Notes under the pieces: generated by a model
Seen by the model: the letters and a program-made list of their open reading frames with translations, nothing else
Databases searched by the model: none
What the model was told of the DNA's origin: nothing
Program-made: the position numbers and the translations under genes
Part shown: positions 40,551 through 52,590 of the stretch, piece after piece
Layout: each line of letters starts with the position of its first letter
How positions within the stretch are numbered: the first letter of the stretch is position 1
NCBI GenBank assembly: GCA_918026815.1
Contig: CAKJVC010000049.1
Coordinates: forward strand, 310,001-374,000
DNA: 64,000 bases
Direction: 5' to 3'
Origin: Chalara sp. BL73
Lineage: Eukaryota; Ascomycota; Leotiomycetes; Helotiales

Positions 40551-42921
40551 GTGCATTGCATGCATGCCACTACAGGTGGCTGGCGTTTCCCTGCATCGAT
40601 GTGGCGTGGCAAAATGGCTTTTTTAATGAACAGGCGTTAAAGAAGCGTATGGCGTTACACATTTTGCATTGATATTTGCCTCAATGTGGCTATGGCTGCC
40701 ATCATCGGAGGTTGGAGGATCTTCGTTGTATTATTTGTTGCATCACCTAGGCATTAGCTTTTCTTTACATTGATATAGTACGAGGGTAAGGGTTGCTGAT
40801 TTTCAGGTGCGCACTTTTTCGGCTTGCTAGATAGCAGCAAGGACTTTGGAGAGTGAACAAGGAGAACGAATATAAGAACTTTTGCATTCCGTCCACGTTA
40901 AACGGATTAATTATGTTGTCTAGTAACCCAGATATGGGTAAGGCAATATTGTTGGTGCTTTAGTCGTGTTACATTATATATACGCTATGCCTCTTATTTC
41001 TGTTCCAACCCGGCCTCCTTAAGTGTAGATTTATGAGGCAGAGTTTGAAAGATGAGTTTAGTAGCTAAATGGTTACTCACCCCGCCATTCTCAGGCCCGA
41101 GAGGTGGAGATTTTGCTTTTTTGAAAGGAGTCGACTACAATGTGATCGTCGCTGCGATCCACATTGTGAAGACTATACAATCTGATTAGAAGATTAGCAT
41201 TAGTAAGAATTAGTCTCCTCCTGCACATGTATCCTGCTGATGTAGTCCGAGTATCTAGAGGGATTCCTCGTACATTGTATGGGAACCAGTAATTACCTGA
41301 ATATGAATCTCCTGGAATGCCTATCACAATGTTAGGACACGAGGTGGAAAATCTGCCCTACGAACCATCCATACACCCTTGTCACGGGATATACGGCACG
41401 AGCTGCAACATGTACATTGGCAATGGGGCGGCAGCTTGAAGAGATGCCAAGTTTAACTACAATCGAGAAGATTCCCAGTATTCCTAGACAGGGAAAGATG
41501 ATATCTGATTTTTAGTCTCCTCGAGCGGGGGCGGGTTTGAATAAGTATTCCAGCACGTAGTAACGACTGCTGCAATAGCGCTTACGGGAGCAATAGCTCC
41601 CGAATTCGTTTGGTTCAAAGGATGGGTTCATCAAGTCTCCACCGAGAGCCAATTAGACCAAGCGCACGCGACAAGTCACTGTTAGGAACTAGCTTCATCA
41701 AGCTCTCCCTAGCATCGAATTCTAAACTCATTTTATTGATACCTTTGCTTCTGTCGGCGCAGATGCCATAGCTTTTGCTCGAGTCATTCACGGTGGAGTA
41801 TCTATAAAGGGAAAATAAAATATAATCGGGCACTTATGGAGTTGAACCATACGTAGGAAGTGGATCAAACGATGATGGGTTACATCTCAAAGTCATCATC
41901 TTATGCGTGCAAGTTTTGATAAGATGTTCCTTCAAGAATGCACCTGATCAACATTCTCATGCACCTATGCCCGAGACCTTAGGCTCGTACGAAATAGGTA
42001 GCTTCCGCGTGAAGCTAAAAAGAATGACATCGCATTGAACGAACCGATTCTAGTGATAATGGCTTGATATGTGGTAGAAGACAACGAAGGATATCGGCAT
42101 TTATTGTCTCAACACGTTCACTCCATCAACCATCCCATCTCTTTTATGAGCGTGTAAGAGGTAGTAGAGGAATATGCACTCGGCAAGTTTGTTCGTTGAT
42201 ATACTTCCAGTTCTGGCAGCCCACAAGACACAAATTCCACCCACCTCGCGAATATCACTACGAGCGGCTGCATAACCGCAATGTTAATCCCTCATACAAC
42301 CGCTTTAAAGACTCATAAATCTTCTGATGTGCTACAACGCTAGAACAGCTATCTATTTCAGGTCAAGGATGGACATAAATGCCGCAGTCCCTTCGGCAAC
42401 GCCAAGAAATAATTCAAAAATACCTCACACCCATCTCAACATCGCAGGAGCAAGCATCGGCGCTTAGATCGCACATGAACAAAGAATGAGATAATTTCAA
42501 GTCTAAAATCATGGTAAGATGCCAAAATGACCTGTTCCAACGAGAGAACGCAGCAATGGAGAGCGCTAAAGTGCCAAAAATCTAGCGGCAGAAAAAGCAA
42601 CGAGCATTTAGCAACTAGCCTGAGCTTGGTATAGTCCTCCCCCACCCAAAAAAGAATATGAGCGCTCTTTCCCCTTTTCTTCATATGTATAAGATAATGG
42701 CAGATAAGCAAAGACCGATTTTCAAATAGTGGAGTAGGAATTGACTAAATGGCGCATCTCCTCAGCCGGGAGGCTTGCTTGGCCTCCCGTCGAGCAGCTG
42801 AGGTGGAGATTGAACAACGCCGCCGGATTAAAATATCGATATTTTATAAGTTACTTCCCCGTGTAACATCGCTTTTCCTCTCTTTTGGATTTTGGACTCT
42901 TTGGAGGCTGGAGGGAAAGCT
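40551..42921. other. 2.4-kb gene-free interval
   Basis: Contains the 3' side of the demethylase gene and the promoter of the DUF21/CBS gene. Short frames (for example 42064-42318) have no recognisable features. Confidence 0.5.
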
Positions 42922-44134
42922 ATGCCTCATATCTCTCACATCCTTGCGAGGCACGAACTTCCAAATCCGATTGATAGCCAGGAATTTGGTAATAAGGCTA
43001 GCGACTTTACGAGAGTGCTTGTGAATGGCAGCTTGTCAGTTGCGTTGGTGCTTCTCGGTGGTTTCTTTGCGGGCTTGACTTTGGCGTATGTTCTTTTGCT
43101 CTCAACATGATCCACAAACAGGTGAATGTAGAAACTGATCGAAGCAGGTTGATGGGCCAAGATGAGATCACGCTCCGTGTACTATCAACTTCCGGGCTAG
43201 GTCGCCAGAAATCAGATGCTCAGAGAGTGCTTTCGTTACTGCATAAAGGCAAGCATTGGGTGCTTGTAACCTTACTACTGGGCAATGTCATAGTAAATGA
43301 AGCATTGCCTATTGTGCTAGATGAAGAAATGAATGGTGGGTGGATTGCAGTGATAGTCAGTACGCTGCTCGTCGTCGTATTCGGAGAAATTATCCCACAA
43401 AGCGTGTGTGCGAAATATGGACTGGCAATAGGTGCTAGTAGTGCGTCGTACGTCCAGTTCCCATTTGATCTTACCCAAACCTAATGCCACGTGAAATCAG
43501 CCTAGTGTCGATTCTCATGTACGTTCTCAGCCCGTTAGGATACCCCATCGCTCGTCTTCTCGATCGCGTTCTAGGTACCTATCATGACAGGAAATTCTCG
43601 CGCGAAGGCCTCAAGACACTCATCATGCTACATGAAGCGCCTCTTTATGCACCAACGCCTATCTTACCTGACCGTCTCCATCCTCTAGAGACCTCCAGCA
43701 TCATGACTCTCCTCTCTGCCTCCTCAATACCCATCTCATCCCTCATGACCCCTTCGAGGACCATTTTCTGCCTCTCCACCCACACGTACCTTGACGAGCT
43801 CACGCGGTATGATGTCATGAAGAGTGGCTTCAGCAAGATCCCTGTGTATGAGGAGGGCTTCAACGAAAGATTTATAGGATTCTTAGACACGAAGTTATTG
43901 ATAGGAACTGGATTCCAGGAGGAGAATGCAAGAGTTGGGCAGCTGGAGCTTGGCTCGCTCAGAACCTTGGCGCCGGAGACAAGTTTGACAGAGGCATTAG
44001 GTGTCTTTCGTAATCGTGAAGCGAAGATTGTGGTGGTGACTGAAGGCGGAAAGAGTGACGGACAGGCTCTGGGCATCTTGACGTTTAGGGATATGGTGGA
44101 GGAGGTAATTGGGAAGGAGATGGAGATGCGATAG
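42922..44134 (+). CDS. DUF21/CNNM-CBS membrane protein (Mam3-related)
   Basis: Exons 42922-43085, 43148-43447 and 43501-44134 give 365 aa. The DUF21 membrane domain holds three or four hydrophobic segments (LSVALVLLGGFFAGLTLA, WVLVTLLLGNVIVNEALPI, WIAVIVSTLLVVVFGEIIPQ, VSILMYVLSPLGYPIARLLD). A CBS pair follows (PISSLMTPSRTIFCLS ... GILTFRDMVEEVIG). Family members in fungi, such as Mam3, affect metal-ion homeostasis, mostly at the vacuole; CNNM relatives transport Mg2+. Two oddities: the protein is shorter than usual fungal members, and the normal GLTLGLMGLD signature reads GLTLALMGQD. The second intron's donor (GTACGT) was chosen for frame and family fit. Upstream ATGs are out of frame. Confidence 0.82.
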
Positions 44135-44803
44135 TATTTGGAAAGGATAGTGTCGTAACTTATATATTGCAGATGTTGATGTTTGGCTTTTTTCTTGGGC
44201 CTTAGGGCATCATGTTTAGCGATTTGGCGTTTAGGTATATATGAGATTTACATTAGCATTTAAGGCATAGATAGGAATAGAAATACAGCGATGAAACATA
44301 CGAATACTCACAAAGTTATTCTTGGATTTCATGAGTTTGCTTTCGAACCCTTGCGGGACGGAGAAGAGGTATGTTGTCAAGATGTCTAGATGGTTCAATC
44401 TACCCCAGTTATTTTGAATAATTATTTGGCACTTGCCAAGCTCTTCCAAATAGATGCTTCAAAACCTAATATATTGAAAATAGCAATATACAAGTGGTTT
44501 TGATTGAAGCTAATATTGATATTCCCATATTACACTAAGAAATTTAACAAAACATCTCTTGCTTCCGGCTTCTATCAGCATTTCACATCCAAATCCTCGA
44601 TATGCCATAGATGAGCGCATCGTACTCAGTCCTTGATATGTCTCCAACTCCAGGGCTCCAAAGCTCAAGTATCTTTGCTAATCAACCATTCTATATCCAA
44701 ATTTCCCTTGTATGTGCGATCGAAAACCATTACGCCTCCCTTAACTTCCGGATTCTCTGCAATCCATCATGTTTCTTTCCGACCCATAGACAGAGCTGAA
44801 AAT
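44135..44803. other. Convergent intergenic region
   Basis: 669 bp between the 3' ends of the DUF21/CBS and RTA1-like genes, AT-rich, no supported gene. Confidence 0.55.
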
Positions 44804-45839
44804 CTATGCCATCACAGAAGCGTCAGAAGACTCGTTTCTAAGTGGCTTTTCGCGCTCAGCTGTTGAGGAGTCGGCCTTGGTCATGTACTTGAACCAGTGA
44901 CCTGGATGGCCGACAGTCATAGCCGCTGTAGCAATAAGGCACATACTATTTCACACTCAGTAAGCTTTAACTCAGACTAGGGCAGCAGATACTTACACTC
45001 CATCCAAAATAATATACCCTACTTCGTCCCTCATAATCTCATTCGCCCAACCTTCAGCCAGCTCTGCAATACGATATACACATCTGATGAAGATGAACAA
45101 GCTCGCAACAAACATGGCCCAGGCGAAGATCTTGAAATCTCTGCTGGACAAGAGAGAAACGGCGTCTGAAGAGAGGGCGGATGCATTCTTGCGAAGCTTG
45201 ATGATATAGATAGCGATGAGGATGTAGAGCAATAAGAAGGTGACGACTTGGAACACGATACCAGCGAGCATGATGTTCCCACCGAGCTTAGTTCCATCCT
45301 CGTCGTCAGCGCCGGAGGCGACACCACCACCAATGGCTTGCAAAAGGAGCGAGAAGATATCGCATGCGATGAAGATATAAGGATAGAGAACTGGTTTGAT
45401 GATTGAGAATTGAGGACCAATGGCGCGGACTATGTACTTGAGTGTCAAGTACAATGCAGCTGCGAGAAACGACTATTAAGTATCAGCATCCTGCTTCATA
45501 GAGTGAGAAAGGGGAATCCCGGGCACATACAGGAGAGAAGATCAAGGTGCAGATCTGAATCTGGAAGCCAATGGTGTCCCAGGGGTTATTGTGTAGCATG
45601 ATTCTTCCTACGTAGCCGATGCCTTCTCCCAACGCGCCGAGCACGATCAAGCTACCATAGAACCAGGTCTTGTAACGCCAGGTAAGAAGGACGTTGATGA
45701 TGGTGAAGACTCCGAAGAAGGCACAGAAGAAGGCATTTACCCCGAGGTTGGGCGCGTACCCATAAATGGTATGCTCGACAGTGCAGAAGGAAGTGACCTT
45801 TGTGCAGTCATCATATATAAGGCTATTATCCTCAGACAT
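44804..45839 (-). CDS. RTA1-like seven-helix membrane protein
   Basis: Exons 45839-45531, 45472-44997 and 44945-44804 give 308 aa with introns of 58 and 51 nt. Seven hydrophobic segments are visible. Motifs typical of RTA1/RTM1/RSB1 proteins are YGYAPNLGVNAFF near the N-terminus, GEGIGYVGRI, SPSFLAAALYLTLKYIV across the first junction, FIACDIFSLLLQAIGGG and RCVYRIAELAEGW. The last exon adds GHPGHWFKYMTK and a short charged tail. Known relatives in yeast include Rsb1, a sphingoid-base translocator, and Rta1, linked to 7-aminocholesterol resistance. The specific substrate here is unknown. The gene is isolated, so context gives no further hint. Confidence 0.92.
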
Positions 45840-48002
45840 TTCAAAAGGCTGAAATTGAAGCAGTGATTAGTGGTTGGAAAGAAGCAAGAAAATGATGACG
45901 CTGAGGAATAGAGAAATATAGATCAGACTTTGAAGTGTGAAAAGCTGTTGTTGTGATGATCTGTCAATGAGGGAGTAAAGCAAGATATATATCCTACTAT
46001 CAAAACGTTGAGATTGCCTGTCAACCATGGTATCTTCAAGCCGCACCGGAAATACATGCCCTGGTCATCGCATTCGCTTCACCGTAAGGCACAGCCAAAG
46101 CAGATTCATCTCTGCGTCCGATCGCGCGCTCGTAGTAGGGAAAAGGTCGCATTTAGGCATAGCCAACCGTTCTCTAGAGGATCCTCAAGCACTCATCGCT
46201 TGGCTACCGAAGTTTAACTCTAATTTTGAGGATTAGTGGTGGCATCTTCATCTGGGATTTCGATAATTAGACAACTTGATGCTAGTTCTCTGCCCCGGAG
46301 TAATAAGCATTACCTCAGAATCTGTGACATCTCATGAGCTAGACTCTCTCAGGTCAGCAGGAAGCTCTACTAGCCTATTGGGGTAAAAACGTGGCGGCTT
46401 AGCCTCAGAGTCATGACGTGTGCATACGTTTATGCCCCTTGGCATGCTTCATCTTCCTTTGGTATTGGTCGCCTAAGAAAGCTAGTAAGTTGAGTACAGT
46501 AATCGTCACAAACCGCATTCGCTTAACGGGCCCATCCGAGTCGGGAAATCTCCTGAGCCGGGAAGATTTGGCCAATCAGGGTGACCCTTGGCAGCCCTAT
46601 ACATCCCGCGTATTTTGTTCGTGGCTCATGTTTGTTGTCTTGCGTACAAAGAGTATTCCAGTCCTTGTCTCACGTATGCGTCCGGCCGTAAGCAGGTAGA
46701 TAGCTGCCTAAATTTCGAAACCAGCCGCAATCGATCGATTAATTTTACCATCCTTCAACTCGAACCTCGCTCCAATCCTCTTTCAAAAAGAAAATATTAT
46801 GTACCGATTGTCCGTACGCTTCGTGCCAGCTGCGTAAGCTCTATCGGATTGTCGGCGCCTTAGAACTTTCCATTCTCATGAGATTTGTTGAAATCTGTCA
46901 AAGGCGGATAGGACTGTTCTCATTTTAAGCACAGCTGAGCTGCGCAAGATGTGACTCGACAATAAAAGGCCACGGAAAAAACCCCATCTCCGCCCCAGGG
47001 GCGCCACGTGCCAAGAAAGTCTGTCTCGGAAAAAGGCTGACCAAGTTGCTAGCTTTCTTTCCTTTCTGAAAATCTTCTTTGACTAAGATATAATTATATC
47101 GAAGCTTCAACTTAAGCTGGGAGTAGGCGGAAGCCGCAGAGTTCGTAAAAGCCTGATGATTGCTCAACGAAAGCATTGTAGTGTCTAATCGTCCAGCATG
47201 GGCGGCAGTCACTAAAACTGGTGTCGCGTCGCTGGGAACGCGATTTGCCAGTATGAGTATGGCTGTAGATGTTGGGCCCTTAGTAAGGATATTTTCTTTT
47301 CAGGTGGCAGTGGAAAGACTTGTGGTGACTGGAAAGACTGGAGAGTTTCGTGATGGCATTTTAGAATTTGAGTGTTTTAGATTCACTTAGTGGACTAGCC
47401 ACATTTCCACTTAGTATAGTAGTATCGTAGATAAGATCTTCACATCAAGAAGTATTTACACCCAAATATGAAGGGAACGAAAGCCATAGAGATCTCTCAA
47501 GGTATTCACAAGATTGTTTCTTCCGGGACTATCCAGCAAGTCACTTGAAGATGGCAATCAATTATTATGTATAGTAATGGAGTTCCGGGTATGAGAATAT
47601 GGAATAAATAGCTTGAGATTTGTTTGCTCATTAGTGGGAACCTGCAGGCTGTGCAAGGCGTGCGCTGTCGTTCTAGAAACTGAAGAATAGAAACTGAAGA
47701 AGCCTGGGTGAACACTACGCAGGACAGGGAAGTATGAAGCACCCAAAGCATAAGCATTCCCTCAAGGGCTGCAGCCCGGACGACAAGGGGAATAGCCAAG
47801 TTGTGTTCATCGGCTAAAAGAGGGTCTGGTATAGGTATGAGATAATGATATGCCTTCAAGCACTATTTCATTATATGGCATGAATAAAAGGTCGTATATA
47901 TCGTTAGGTCATCACTAATAGCGCCTCAGACTTCCTCTTCAATCACAATACTGCGTCCTATTTCTTGTTGCCCGTTTCCTGTTTTCTAGGCTCCTCAAAC
48001 TC
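45840..48002. other. 2.2-kb gene-free interval
   Basis: Holds the promoter of the RTA1-like gene and little else. Minus-strand text around 46925-47260 has a weak ankyrin-like look but stops and lacks repeats, so nothing is called. Confidence 0.5.
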
Positions 48003-48664
48003 TCAACAAACCCCCTTAGCAGAACATGCACCGAGTGACTGGAACGGCACGATTCGGATACATCGACAGGCCACTTTACACTCGTTAATACAAATGGGCA
48101 GGAAGGGGAAATGAGAAGACACATACCTCCGATAAAAGCCACCGTACTGGCCAAAGTTATTCTCAGGATCCATCTGCTGCCCACTCACATCGTCATGGCT
48201 GAATGACCATGTCCCGTTATCATTACATGGCGTCGGGGCAGCGGCACTGAATCCGAGTCAGTCTCATTCCCCCAAACGATACCATCGTCAAAATGAAAGA
48301 CAAGAAATACTTACGTCCCACAATTCCCCCACAAATGCGTAACATTAAACTGGAAGTACTTCCCCGCCGGCACCAGCGAGAACTTCACGCTTGGATCATC
48401 GCACGGCGCATTATAGGGCACATTATCAGTGGCGAAATAATACGCTCCGCCGTTGTAATAGTGGCAGGTAGTGTTGATGGCCTGTGGAGGAGTGGCATAT
48501 GGCGTGTCGCGGATATTGAATTGCCAGGTGCCGCCAGAGCCATGGCGGGTATTAGAGATGCGGAGCTCACTGATATACCAGGCGACTGGAACTTGGATGG
48601 CGGAAGATTGGCCCCAGGAGAGGGTTGCGGAGACCACGGCCAATATGAATGTGCTGAGCTTCAT
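48003..48664 (-). CDS. Small secreted cysteine-rich protein
   Basis: Exons 48664-48315 and 48246-48003, with a 68-nt intron, give 197 aa. Residues 1-19 are a clear signal peptide (MKLSTFILAVVSATLSWGQ). The mature protein has ten Cys: three in exon 1 and seven in exon 2, with a dense cluster near the end (CINECKVACRC ... CSAKGVC then stop). Three NxT sites (NTT, NVT, NGT) could be N-glycosylated. The first part (SELRISNTRHGSGGTWQFNI) is vaguely like AA1-type secreted proteins of plant-associated fungi, but I cannot assign a family. An even number of Cys and the small size fit an apoplastic effector or a cell-surface protein. A GT-AG pair at about 48136-48090 would replace the Cys-rich end by another frame; the unspliced version is preferred. 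Confidence 0.75.
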
Positions 48665-49216
48665 TTCAGTTGGATTCTTGTTTGTGTAACGAGTGTGATA
48701 GTATTTATTAATTATCTAGTCTTGTGACTTTGGCTTGTTGTCTTTTCTTGTGATTATTTGTGAATAACCAAGTTCTCTCAGAAGAACACCAGCTCAGTAT
48801 ATATCTCATCCCACCTCTTGTGGTTGGTGGGCGACATGTTTGCCTACAAAAGCTGTTCTATCAGCCGACAAAAATGTAAGAAAGATTGACGTCGATACGG
48901 GATGGCGGCCGCTCGCATCTGGTAGTGCGCTGCAAAAGCCTTGAATACGAAGGGTGACCTCAGACATAATTCGTCAAATTGGCGAAGGTCGTCTGCGGAT
49001 GCAACCTGAGTTACCCTGAACAATGGAAGCTTGGTTATTATTAGCTGCGGTAGTTGGTACCACGTGGGCTGCTAGGCTTGGGACGTCAGGAAAACTTCGT
49101 ATTTACCTTTGGAAGATCTCTTTTGGCCAAGAGATAGAGTTGAAAGGAGGGGACATGGGAATCTCGTTTTCATATCAGTGATCTTGTCGCTACTTAGCAA
49201 AAGTACTTTTTGTGCT
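48665..49216. other. Intergenic, no supported gene
   Basis: Promoter side of the small secreted protein gene and 3' side of GUS1. Nothing further seen. Confidence 0.55.
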
Positions 49217-51305
49217 CTATAGACCTGTCTTAGCCTTTCCTGTTGGAATGCCAAACAACACCGCCGGCTTCCCTGGTGATGCCGGCTTATCTACTCTATA
49301 ATAGCCCTTCCGCTCAAATTGAATCACCTGGTCCTCCTTCAAGTCCGCGACATTCTCGTCACACAAAACCTCCGTCTTATGTGCTGATGTTGAGGTCAAG
49401 AAATCTTCCCAGTTATCTTCCTCCTCTAGCTTATCCTTGGTGATTAAGTATTCGAACTCCCAGCACTCCGCAGGAACGAGCTTTTGGCCATCAATGGACA
49501 GCCAAGTGACCTTCTTCTCGGTCTTCTTGACATCTCCCTTCAAGTGAAGCTCAAGCTCAATATCAGTGATGGGGTTGATTCCGTTGATTTTTCTGACGAA
49601 AGCATTTCCCCACTTCATGAGAGTAATCTCCTCGCCCTCCTTCATGAGCTTGACATCCTCCTGGTCAAGAACGAGATTCTTGCTGAAAGCAACCTTCTTT
49701 GTACCCACAGCTGGGTTCTTGGGATGCTTCGGCAAATCCTTTACCTCTGGCGTAGCTGGTCCATTCGTGACGAAGGCTTTAACCGCAGTATTCTTTTCAA
49801 TTGATGTATGACGAGGCGCGATCGGATCTATCACATTCTTGTTTGAGGCCCAGAAATTTGTCCAATCCATAACCACTATGTTTCGACTAGGTCCCTGCTT
49901 CAATATAAAGTCTCGCAATGAAGCAATTTGCATACCCCGTCTTCGAACACCACGAATTGTAGGCATCCGAGGGTCATCCCATCCCCAGACTTTGCCAGCA
50001 TCAACAAGCTTAGTAAGCTTTCGCTTTGAAAGGAATGTGCGGATGAAGTTCATTCTGGCGAAATCCCACACATGAACTTGGCGTAGCTTGAGAGTATCAA
50101 TGAACCACTGATACTGCGGATTGCGATCAGCATACTCAGTTGTCCTCAATGCATGCGTAACACCTTCCATAGAGTCAACAATAGGGCATGCAAAGTCGTA
50201 TGTTGGGTACATTTTCCACGCTGTTCCTGTTCTGTGATGTGGTATTTCGGTATTACATCTGTAGATGACCGGATCGCGCATCGCTCCATTTGGGCTGTCA
50301 AATGCAATCTTTGCCCGAATGCAGTTCTCGTGTCCGATCTTTGTACCAGCCTTCATCTCCTCGAATATTGCAAGGCTTTCCTCGACACTCTTATCACGGT
50401 TCTTGCTTGCTATTAACTTCAGTCGCTCGTTCCGCATCGTCTCTTGGTCTGTATCATCCGCATACGCATGGCCTTCCTTGATCAGGCGAACACAGTACTC
50501 GTACAGCTCTTGGAGGTAATCGCTGGTATAACTCGTCTTATCTGGCTTGATGCCCATGAGTGCTAAATCCTCTATAATCGAATCTTGGTACTCCTGCTTC
50601 TCCTTGCTTGGATTTGTGTCATCGAAGCGCAGTAACAACGTGCCTTTATAGAGCTCGTGTGCGAAATAATCATTCAGCAGCGCAGCCTTTGCATGTCCAA
50701 TGTGTAGATACCCCCTGCTCCAAATTAGCACTCGAATATCGAGTTTGCAATTTTGTAGAGAAAAGGAAGAATAAATATGGCATAACATAATAGAAAGCGA
50801 GCTAAGAGTTCTTGTAAAGTCTCCTGTGAGAATCCTGCAGAAGTAGTGCGGTGGAAAGGAGTAGAAACTAACATCCACACCGAAATCTATGGTATTTAGG
50901 AGTAACTTACGAAGGCTCTGGAGGAAACCTGGTGACTACCCCCTTGTCCGTATCTTGTAGTGCCATATTATAGCTTGCACCAGCCTTACTGCCAGCAGCT
51001 ATCTTGGCCTTAGAAGCTTCTTCCTTGACCTTGATCTCTTGCTGAATCTCAGGATGGGTCTGCTCAATATAACTGAACCATCTCCCAACATTTGGCAGAT
51101 TCCCCTTTTTGAAAGACGCATGCGCAACTTTATTTGATCGAATTGTGACCCATACTTTCGAGTCTGCCTCACTCAGAGAGTACCCCTCAATGAAGGTTCG
51201 CAGAGTTAGATGCTTATCTAACTGCAAGAGATATGGCTCAATCTTCTTGAAATCTGGAGCTGTGAGGTTTGCCGCAAGTTGCGACACGACTAAAGTATTT
51301 GCCAT
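49217..51305 (-). CDS. GUS1: Cytosolic glutamyl-tRNA synthetase
   Basis: Exons 51305-50911 and 50714-49217 with a 196-nt intron give 630 aa. Residues 1-100 form the GST-like N-terminal domain found in eukaryotic GluRS, which in yeast binds the Arc1 cofactor. The class I catalytic core opens at VVTRFPPEPS/GYLHIGHAKA; the intron falls inside the Ser codon just before the HIGH motif (136-139). The second signature, LSKRK, is at 360-364. The anticodon-binding beta-barrel fills the C-terminal 200 residues. No mitochondrial presequence is seen, and the archaeal/eukaryotic-type core (TGTAWKMYPTYDFACPIVDS) fits the cytosolic enzyme. The enzyme charges tRNA-Glu. It shares a 192-bp divergent promoter with the mitoribosomal uL1 gene. 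Confidence 0.96.
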
Positions 51306-51497
51306 TTTTTTGTTGTTGTTTGGGAAAGAAGTGCAAAGTGAAATGCAGGATACAAATTTATGTATGTTGGAGGGGTCAAATTGTTTGACTCAATCACGGC
51401 AGAACGATTTTCCGAGGCAGTATTGCCAAGACGCTAATTCTAACTGAGAGCTCGATTTCTTGAAGCAGAACATGGACATCGAAACAACACAGTCAAT
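51306..51497. promoter_or_regulatory. Compact divergent promoter, GUS1 / MRPL1
   Basis: Only 192 bp lie between the two start codons, so the genes for cytosolic glutamyl-tRNA synthetase and a mitochondrial ribosomal protein probably share regulatory DNA. A TTTTTTTGTTGTTGTTTGGG tract lies just upstream of the GUS1 ATG. No specific factor site is claimed. Confidence 0.55.
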
Positions 51498-52475
51498 ATG
51501 GCCGTCCGTACGCCTTGTCTTGCCCAATTGAGCAGGTTATGCGTCACACCGGGGAGACAAATCACTCAACTCCTCCCAGCGCGATTCTTAGCTCCAACAG
51601 TACAACTCAGACACAAATCTGATAGTAAGGGTGTGAAGAGACCGTCTGGCAATCCACAAGGAAATAAGCAGAAAGGCCAGTCAGAAAAGAAGAAAAAGAA
51701 GGCCAGAACTACATACAAGCAATATGATATGAAGGATACAGAGCAGTTCTCCCTCTGCGATGCTATGCGGTATGGAGTTCGCAATCATCTCAAAGATCAC
51801 TTACTAAGACGAGCCAGATACATCCGAGCCTTTGAAGTCGGCCAGAAGCCAACGGAAGTCAAATATGAGATGGCGGTTAAACTCAAGTCTCTGAAAAATG
51901 GTCCTGTGATTCGCAATCGGCTGCGTCTTCCTCACCCAGTCAGGACTGACATCAGAATATGCGTTATTTGTCCGCCAGACTCAAAATATGCGGAAGATGC
52001 GAGGAAAGCAGGCGCTGTGTTAGTTGGAGAGGAAGAGATATTTGAGGCTGTCAAGGATGGCCGTATTGAGTTTGACAGATGCCTTTGCCAGACAGACTCC
52101 CTGGCTAAGATGAATAAGGCTGGAATGGGTAGGTTTCTTGGACCCAGGGGTTTGATGCCCAGCTCCAAGACTGGTACGGTCGTGAAGGACCCATCTGTTG
52201 TGATGAAGGACCTGGTTGGAGGTGCTGAGTACAGAGAGCGATTGGGCGTGATCAGGATGGCAATCGGGCAGCTAGGATTTACGCCAGAGGAAATGCAGCG
52301 GAACATCAAGACGTTCATCGAATCTATCAAGAAGGATATAGGACAGTTGAGCGACAAAATCAATAAAGAGCTAGCGGAGGTGGTTTTAAGTTCAACAAAT
52401 GGTCCGGGTTTCCCACTTAATGGAAGCTACCAAGATCTAAAATCAGGCACTACAGCTCGAGATCTGTCAACATGA
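51498..52475 (+). CDS. MRPL1: Mitochondrial large-subunit ribosomal protein uL1m
   Basis: A single exon encodes 325 aa. The N-terminus is basic with Arg, Leu and Ser (MAVRTPCLAQLSRLCVT) and fits a mitochondrial presequence; a Lys-rich linker (SEKKKKKARTTYK) follows. The rest has the two-domain L1 fold: VRTDIRICVICPPD, EDARKAGAVLVGEEEI, FLGPRGLMPSSKTGTVV and IGQLGFTPEEMQRNIKTFIE. The GPRGLMP-x-x-KTGTV block is the signature of ribosomal L1. The protein forms the L1 stalk near the E site and helps release deacylated tRNA. It diverges from GUS1 and ends 115 bp before the convergent COG2 gene. Confidence 0.95.
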   Translation: MAVRTPCLAQLSRLCVTPGRQITQLLPARFLAPTVQLRHKSDSKGVKRPSGNPQGNKQKGQSEKKKKKARTTYKQYDMKDTEQFSLCDAMRYGVRNHLKDHLLRRARYIRAFEVGQKPTEVKYEMAVKLKSLKNGPVIRNRLRLPHPVRTDIRICVICPPDSKYAEDARKAGAVLVGEEEIFEAVKDGRIEFDRCLCQTDSLAKMNKAGMGRFLGPRGLMPSSKTGTVVKDPSVVMKDLVGGAEYRERLGVIRMAIGQLGFTPEEMQRNIKTFIESIKKDIGQLSDKINKELAEVVLSSTNGPGFPLNGSYQDLKSGTTARDLST

Positions 52476-52590
52476 TGTACGACCATGTATTCAATGTATT
52501 ATAAATTAGATGTATGAGAATTCATTTTGTTACCCTGGTATATATGCCTCTAACTCCAGTGCTATGCTATATCCAAATGAAGCCGTAGTG

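Noticed and set aside
44330..44360. TTCGAACCC resembling a tRNA T-arm
   Set aside because: No matching acceptor, D or anticodon arms could be folded around it.
46925..47390. Ankyrin-like text on the minus strand (VTAAHAGRLDTTML)
   Set aside because: A single partial resemblance with no repeat periodicity and a nearby stop; too weak to call a gene or pseudogene.
47506..47859. 117-codon minus-strand frame
   Set aside because: Short hydrophobic patches only; no signal peptide, no intron logic, no domain.
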